From Burkholderiales bacterium (GTDB lineage Bacteria > Pseudomonadota > Gammaproteobacteria > Burkholderiales > Casimicrobiaceae): a DNA stretch of 35,306 nt. The position numbers and the translations under genes are program-made. The notes beneath the pieces were generated by a model, which saw only the letters and a program-made list of their open reading frames with translations, was not told the DNA's origin and ran no database searches. Below, one piece after another: positions 32,939 through 35,306 of the stretch. Positions within the stretch are counted from its first letter, which is position 1; each line of letters opens with the position of its first letter. The stretch is from contig JAICUU010000009.1 in NCBI GenBank assembly GCA_025935675.1, positions 1 through 35,306 on the forward strand. Direction: 5' to 3'.

Positions 32939-33408
32939 GGCGAGCCCTGCATGCTCTTGGTCTCGACGCTCTGCATCGTCATGCCCTCGCGCGCCTCCTT
33001 GACCGCCTTGGCCGCGTCGGGCGGCATGTAGTTCTCGTCGTGCTTGGCGAGCACCTCGGTCGCGTGGAACGTGCCGTCGCCGCCGAGCGAGCCTTGCGCG
33101 ACCACGCCCTTGCCCTCCTTGAAGAGGTCGGGCAAAAGGCCGGTGTACGTGACCGGCACCGTGTGCACGGTGTCGGTGACGTCGAAACGCACGGTCAGCG
33201 AGCCCGGCTCGCGCTTCAGCGAATGGTCGACGACCATGCCGCCGATGCGGAACGCGCGTCCCTGCGGCGCCTCGTGGGCGAGCACCTGCGACGGCGAGAA
33301 GAAGAACACGAGGTTCGAGCGGAACGCCGACAGCACGAGCGTGGCGGCGACGCCGAGCGCGACGAGGCCCGCGGCGATCAGGCCGAAGCGGCGCTGGCGC
33401 GGCGTCAT
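32935..33408 (-). CDS. ccmE: Cytochrome c maturation heme chaperone CcmE
   Basis: The 157-residue periplasmic heme chaperone has an N-terminal anchor ([20 protein letters not shown]), the OB-fold core ([40 protein letters not shown]), and the covalent heme site HDENY (His123, Tyr127) followed by MPPDAAKA. The ATG at 33408 overlaps the ccmD stop (ATGA), so it is preferred over ATG 33438, which would lie inside ccmD. Confidence 0.95.
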   Translation of the reverse strand: MTPRQRRFGLIAAGLVALGVAATLVLSAFRSNLVFFFSPSQVLAHEAPQGRAFRIGGMVVDHSLKREPGSLTVRFDVTDTVHTVPVTYTGLLPDLFKEGKGVVAQGSLGGDGTFHATEVLAKHDENYMPPDAAKAVKEAREGMTMQSVETKSMQGSP

Positions 33409-33545
33409 CGCGGCGTACCCTCGGCGCGCGAGCGCCATTGCGACCGCGCGCGGGCGAGGCGTGCGCGAACGAGCGCAATCTCGATCGCGATCGCGATCGC
33501 GAAGGCGCCGTAGGCGCCGACGAGGTAGAACGCGTAACGCTCCAT
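33405..33545 (-). CDS. ccmD: Heme exporter protein CcmD
   Basis: This 46-residue protein starts [20 protein letters not shown], a single membrane helix followed by a basic cytoplasmic tail ([14 protein letters not shown]), the usual CcmD form. CcmD helps release holo-CcmE from the CcmABC complex. Its stop overlaps the ccmE ATG (ATGA). The helix is coded partly by a short tandem of GATCGC (33483-33502) giving Ala-Ile repeats. It is separated from ccmC by a 150-bp insertion holding a repeat ORF. Confidence 0.9.
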   Translation of the reverse strand: MERYAFYLVGAYGAFAIAIAIEIALVRARLARARSQWRSRAEGTPR

Positions 33546-33564
33546 CAGATTTCCATCCTGCCGC

Positions 33565-33699
33565 TTATTGACCCGTCCTTCGCGCTTCGCGCTTCGGTGC
33601 CGATTCGCGCTTGGGACGGCCCGGCGCGCGGTTTGAACGCGACCTTCGCGCTTCGCGCTTCGGTGCCGATTCGCGCTTGGGACGGCCCGGCGCGCTCAT
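33565..33699 (-). CDS. Hypothetical 44-aa basic repeat peptide between ccmC and ccmD
   Basis: The frame starts with ATG overlapping the ccmC stop (ATGA) and encodes two 22-residue-period copies of APGRPKRESAPKREARR, then ends at TAA 20 bp before ccmD. It is extremely basic, with no hydrophobic segment and no resemblance to a Ccm protein known to me. The stop overlap would allow coupled translation. The same DNA is a dispersed-looking direct repeat, so the frame may be incidental. I treat it as a possible gene only. Confidence 0.3.
   Translation of the reverse strand: MSAPGRPKRESAPKREARRSRSNRAPGRPKRESAPKREARRTGQ
33577..33695. repeat. 53-bp direct repeat, two copies, period 66 bp
   Basis: The 53-bp sequence beginning CCTTCGCGCTTCGCGCTTCG is present at 33577-33629 and again at 33643-33695, identical as far as I can align them, separated by 13 bp. 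The second copy ends directly at the ccmC stop codon. The period is a multiple of three, so the minus-strand frame stays open through both copies. Such GC-rich units look like an intergenic repeat family, not part of the ancestral ccm operon. Confidence 0.85.
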
Positions 33700-34430
33700 G
33701 CGGGTACGCGGCGCGCCATCCACGCGGCCCCTTCCTCGCGCTCGACGATGATCGCCTGCACGCGCCACAGCACGACGCCGATGCAGTAGCACCAAAGCGC
33801 CAGCGTCATCACCAGCATCCCGGCGAGCATCGTCATTGCCATCGTCGGTGCCGCCGTGAGGCTCACCGACGAGCCCTGGTGCAGCGTGTTCCACCACTGC
33901 ACCGAGAAATAGATGATCGGCACGTTGACCACGCCCACCAGCGCGAGAACCGCGCAGGCGCGGTCGGCGCGCCGCGGCTCGTCGATGGCCGCGCGCAGCG
34001 CGATCACGCCGAGGTAGAGGAACAGCAGGATCAGCGTCGAAGTCATTCGAGCGTCCCACGCCCAGTAGGTTCCCCACGTGGGGCGGCCCCAGAACGCGCC
34101 GGTCCACAACGCGAGGAACGCCATCGACGCGCCGGTGGGCGCGAGCGCCTGCGCCATCATCGCGGAGAGCCGCGTGTTGTAGCCCAGCGCGAGGGCGCTC
34201 CAGCCGGCCATCACCACGTAGATCAGCATCGCCATCCATGCCGCCGGCACGTGGATGAAGATGATCCGGTAGGCGTCGCCCTGCGTCGCGTCGGTCGGCG
34301 CGATCACGAGACCGATCGCGAGCCCGGCGATGCCCAGCACCACGGCGGCCGCGGCGAAGCCGCGCGCGAGGCGGCTCGCGAGCGGCAGGAAGCTCGCCGG
34401 CGAGGCGTATTTGAACCAGTTGACGTTCAT
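33696..34430 (-). CDS. ccmC: Heme exporter/transfer protein CcmC
   Basis: The 244-residue membrane protein has six membrane helices and the periplasmic WWD-type motif WGTYWAWDARMTSTLILLFL, flanked by heme-ligating histidines (IIFIHVPAAW and WWNTLHQGSS). It loads heme onto CcmE. The ATG at 34430 (MNVNWFKYASPASF) lies 7 nt after the ccmB stop and is where CcmC homology begins; the longer frame adds an Arg/Ser-rich tail. Length is normal for the family. Confidence 0.95.
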   Translation of the reverse strand: MNVNWFKYASPASFLPLASRLARGFAAAAVVLGIAGLAIGLVIAPTDATQGDAYRIIFIHVPAAWMAMLIYVVMAGWSALALGYNTRLSAMMAQALAPTGASMAFLALWTGAFWGRPTWGTYWAWDARMTSTLILLFLYLGVIALRAAIDEPRRADRACAVLALVGVVNVPIIYFSVQWWNTLHQGSSVSLTAAPTMAMTMLAGMLVMTLALWCYCIGVVLWRVQAIIVEREEGAAWMARRVPA

Positions 34431-34437
34431 CGACCGA

Positions 34438-35142
34438 TCATTCGAGCGCGATGCGCACCGCTGCGGACGTGGCGAGCGGCGCACCGACCGCCGCCGCGAG
34501 CAATCCCGCGGCGAGCAGCGCGAGATGCGGGGCGCCGCCGAGGCCCGCTTGTACGGCGCCGACCGCGCCGGCGCCGAAGATCAGCACCGGCACGTAGAGC
34601 GGCAGCACCAGCAACGCGAGGAGCCCGCCGCCGCCACGGGCACCGAGCGTCAGCGCCGCGCCGATCGCGCCCAGCATCGAGAGGATCGGCGTGCCGAGCG
34701 CGAGGCCCGCCACCAGCACCGCGATGTCGGCCGCCTCCGCGCGGTAGGCCAGCGCGATGAGCGGCGCCAGCACCACCACCGGCAAGCCCGTCGTCAGCCA
34801 GTGAGCCGCCATTTTACCGGACACGAGCGCGGCGAGCGGCCGCGGCGACAACGCGATCGCGGCCAGCGTGCCGCTCGCGAAATCGGCGGCGAAGAGCCGC
34901 GGCAGCGCGAGCAGCGACGCGAGCAGCGCCGCGACCCACAGCACGCCGGGCGCCAGCGTGCGCAAGAGCGCCGGATCGGGCGCGAGCGTCAGCGGAAAGA
35001 GGCTCGCGACCAGCACGAAGAACAGCAGCTCGACGCCGAGCTCGCCGCGCGTGCGCACGGCGATCGCGAGGTCGCGCGCGAGCGCCCAGCGGAGCGCGGC
35101 GCCGATCGCCTGCGGGTCGCGCGCCGTGACTTCGTCAGTCAC
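34438..35142 (-). CDS. ccmB: Heme exporter ABC permease CcmB
   Basis: The 234-residue protein has six membrane segments after the amphipathic start ALRWALARDLAIAVRTRGEL. It has the CcmB core FFVLVASLFPLTLAPDPALL and LPRLFAADFASGTLAAIALS. With CcmA it forms the ABC complex that powers release of holo-CcmE. The GTG at 35142 overlaps the ccmA stop by 4 nt (GTGA), which fixes the start; the longer frame upstream runs through ccmA and is Arg-rich. Confidence 0.93.
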   Translation of the reverse strand: MTDEVTARDPQAIGAALRWALARDLAIAVRTRGELGVELLFFVLVASLFPLTLAPDPALLRTLAPGVLWVAALLASLLALPRLFAADFASGTLAAIALSPRPLAALVSGKMAAHWLTTGLPVVVLAPLIALAYRAEAADIAVLVAGLALGTPILSMLGAIGAALTLGARGGGGLLALLVLPLYVPVLIFGAGAVGAVQAGLGGAPHLALLAAGLLAAAVGAPLATSAAVRIALE

Positions 35143-35306
35143 AGCGTCATCTCCGCGACGCGCGCGCCGGGGACGTCGATCGGCGCGTGCGTCGACACGA
35201 CGGCGACGCCGCCTTGCGCGAGGTGGCCGGCGAGCCGCGCGCCGAGCCAGCGCACGCCGGCCGCATCGAGCGCGGCCGCGGGCTCGTCGAGGATCCACAA
35301 CGGCCG
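35139..35306 (-). CDS. ccmA: Heme exporter ATPase CcmA, C-terminal part (cut by window end)
   Basis: The last 55 codons of CcmA are present. They read RPLWILDEPAAALDAAGVRW, the Walker B and D-loop of an ABC ATPase, then GGVAVVSTHAPIDV with the switch histidine, and end RVAEMTL. It hydrolyses ATP in the CcmABCD complex. The stop overlaps the ccmB GTG. The Walker A part lies beyond base 35306. Confidence 0.92.
   Translation of the reverse strand, partial: RPLWILDEPAAALDAAGVRWLGARLAGHLAQGGVAVVSTHAPIDVPGARVAEMTL

Noticed and set aside
31235-33031. Long plus-strand frame opposite ccmF
   Set aside because: Composition is that of an antisense shadow (Arg, Glu, His and Asp repeats), and CcmF on the other strand is complete.
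33438-34760. Long plus-strand frame across ccmD, ccmC and ccmB
   Set aside because: Shadow of the ccm genes; no recognisable domain and strongly biased residues.

Overview
The window is a GC-rich chromosomal segment, most likely from a betaproteobacterium. I infer this from infA and rpmJ sitting inside the ribosomal cluster between secY and rpsM, a Bug/TctC-type extracytoplasmic solute receptor, dRS3-like palindromic repeats, and a System I cytochrome c maturation (ccm) operon. I cannot name the genus.

Layout. (1) 1-7477, plus strand: the end of the spc operon and the whole alpha operon, rpsH(partial)-rplF-rplR-rpsE-rpmD-rplO-secY-infA-rpmJ-rpsM-rpsK-rpsD-rpoA-rplQ. Two spacers, rplF/rplR and rpoA/rplQ, carry the same 74-nt two-hairpin element, and base changes between the copies are largely compensatory. 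(2) 7491-12711: a minus-strand glycerophosphodiester phosphodiesterase, a divergent SorC-type regulator, and a CUT1 sugar-type ABC importer (Tat-exported binding protein plus two permeases) with no ATPase gene nearby. (3) 12712-13057: an array of 76-bp repeats carrying dRS3-like palindromes fills the convergent gap. (4) 13058-17728, minus strand: a Liv-type (HAAT) ABC importer, binding protein-livH-livM-livG-livF. (5) 18112-20073, plus strand: galE, a translationally coupled DUF2007/zinc-ribbon protein, and an AhpD-like protein. (6) 20100-23672: a sulfatase and a Bug receptor (minus) with a divergent LysR regulator and a LysR-type dyad between them. (7) 23635-28625: accessory genes. These are an outer-membrane barrel protein, a truncated flavodoxin-like gene, a DUF4336 protein, a YbjJ-like MFS transporter, an ArsR-SRPBCC-DUF1801 operon that looks leaderless, and a probable decayed MBL-fold gene end. 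(8) 28626-35306, minus strand: an LtrA-family membrane protein, and ccmA(partial)-B-C-[44-aa repeat ORF]-D-E-F-G-H.

How the genes work together. The ribosomal block is a near-continuous transcription unit whose few long spacers are all structured. The ABC, sulfatase and ArsR modules each pair a regulator with its likely target genes and a visible candidate operator. The ccm genes overlap by 1-4 nt through most of their length, so the insertion of a basic repeat peptide ORF between ccmC and ccmD stands out.

Most noteworthy are the duplicated two-hairpin RNA element in the ribosomal operon, the 76-bp palindromic array, the ccmC-ccmD repeat ORF, and the leaderless ArsR promoter/operator. No CRISPR array, tRNA, rRNA, transposase or phage gene was seen.
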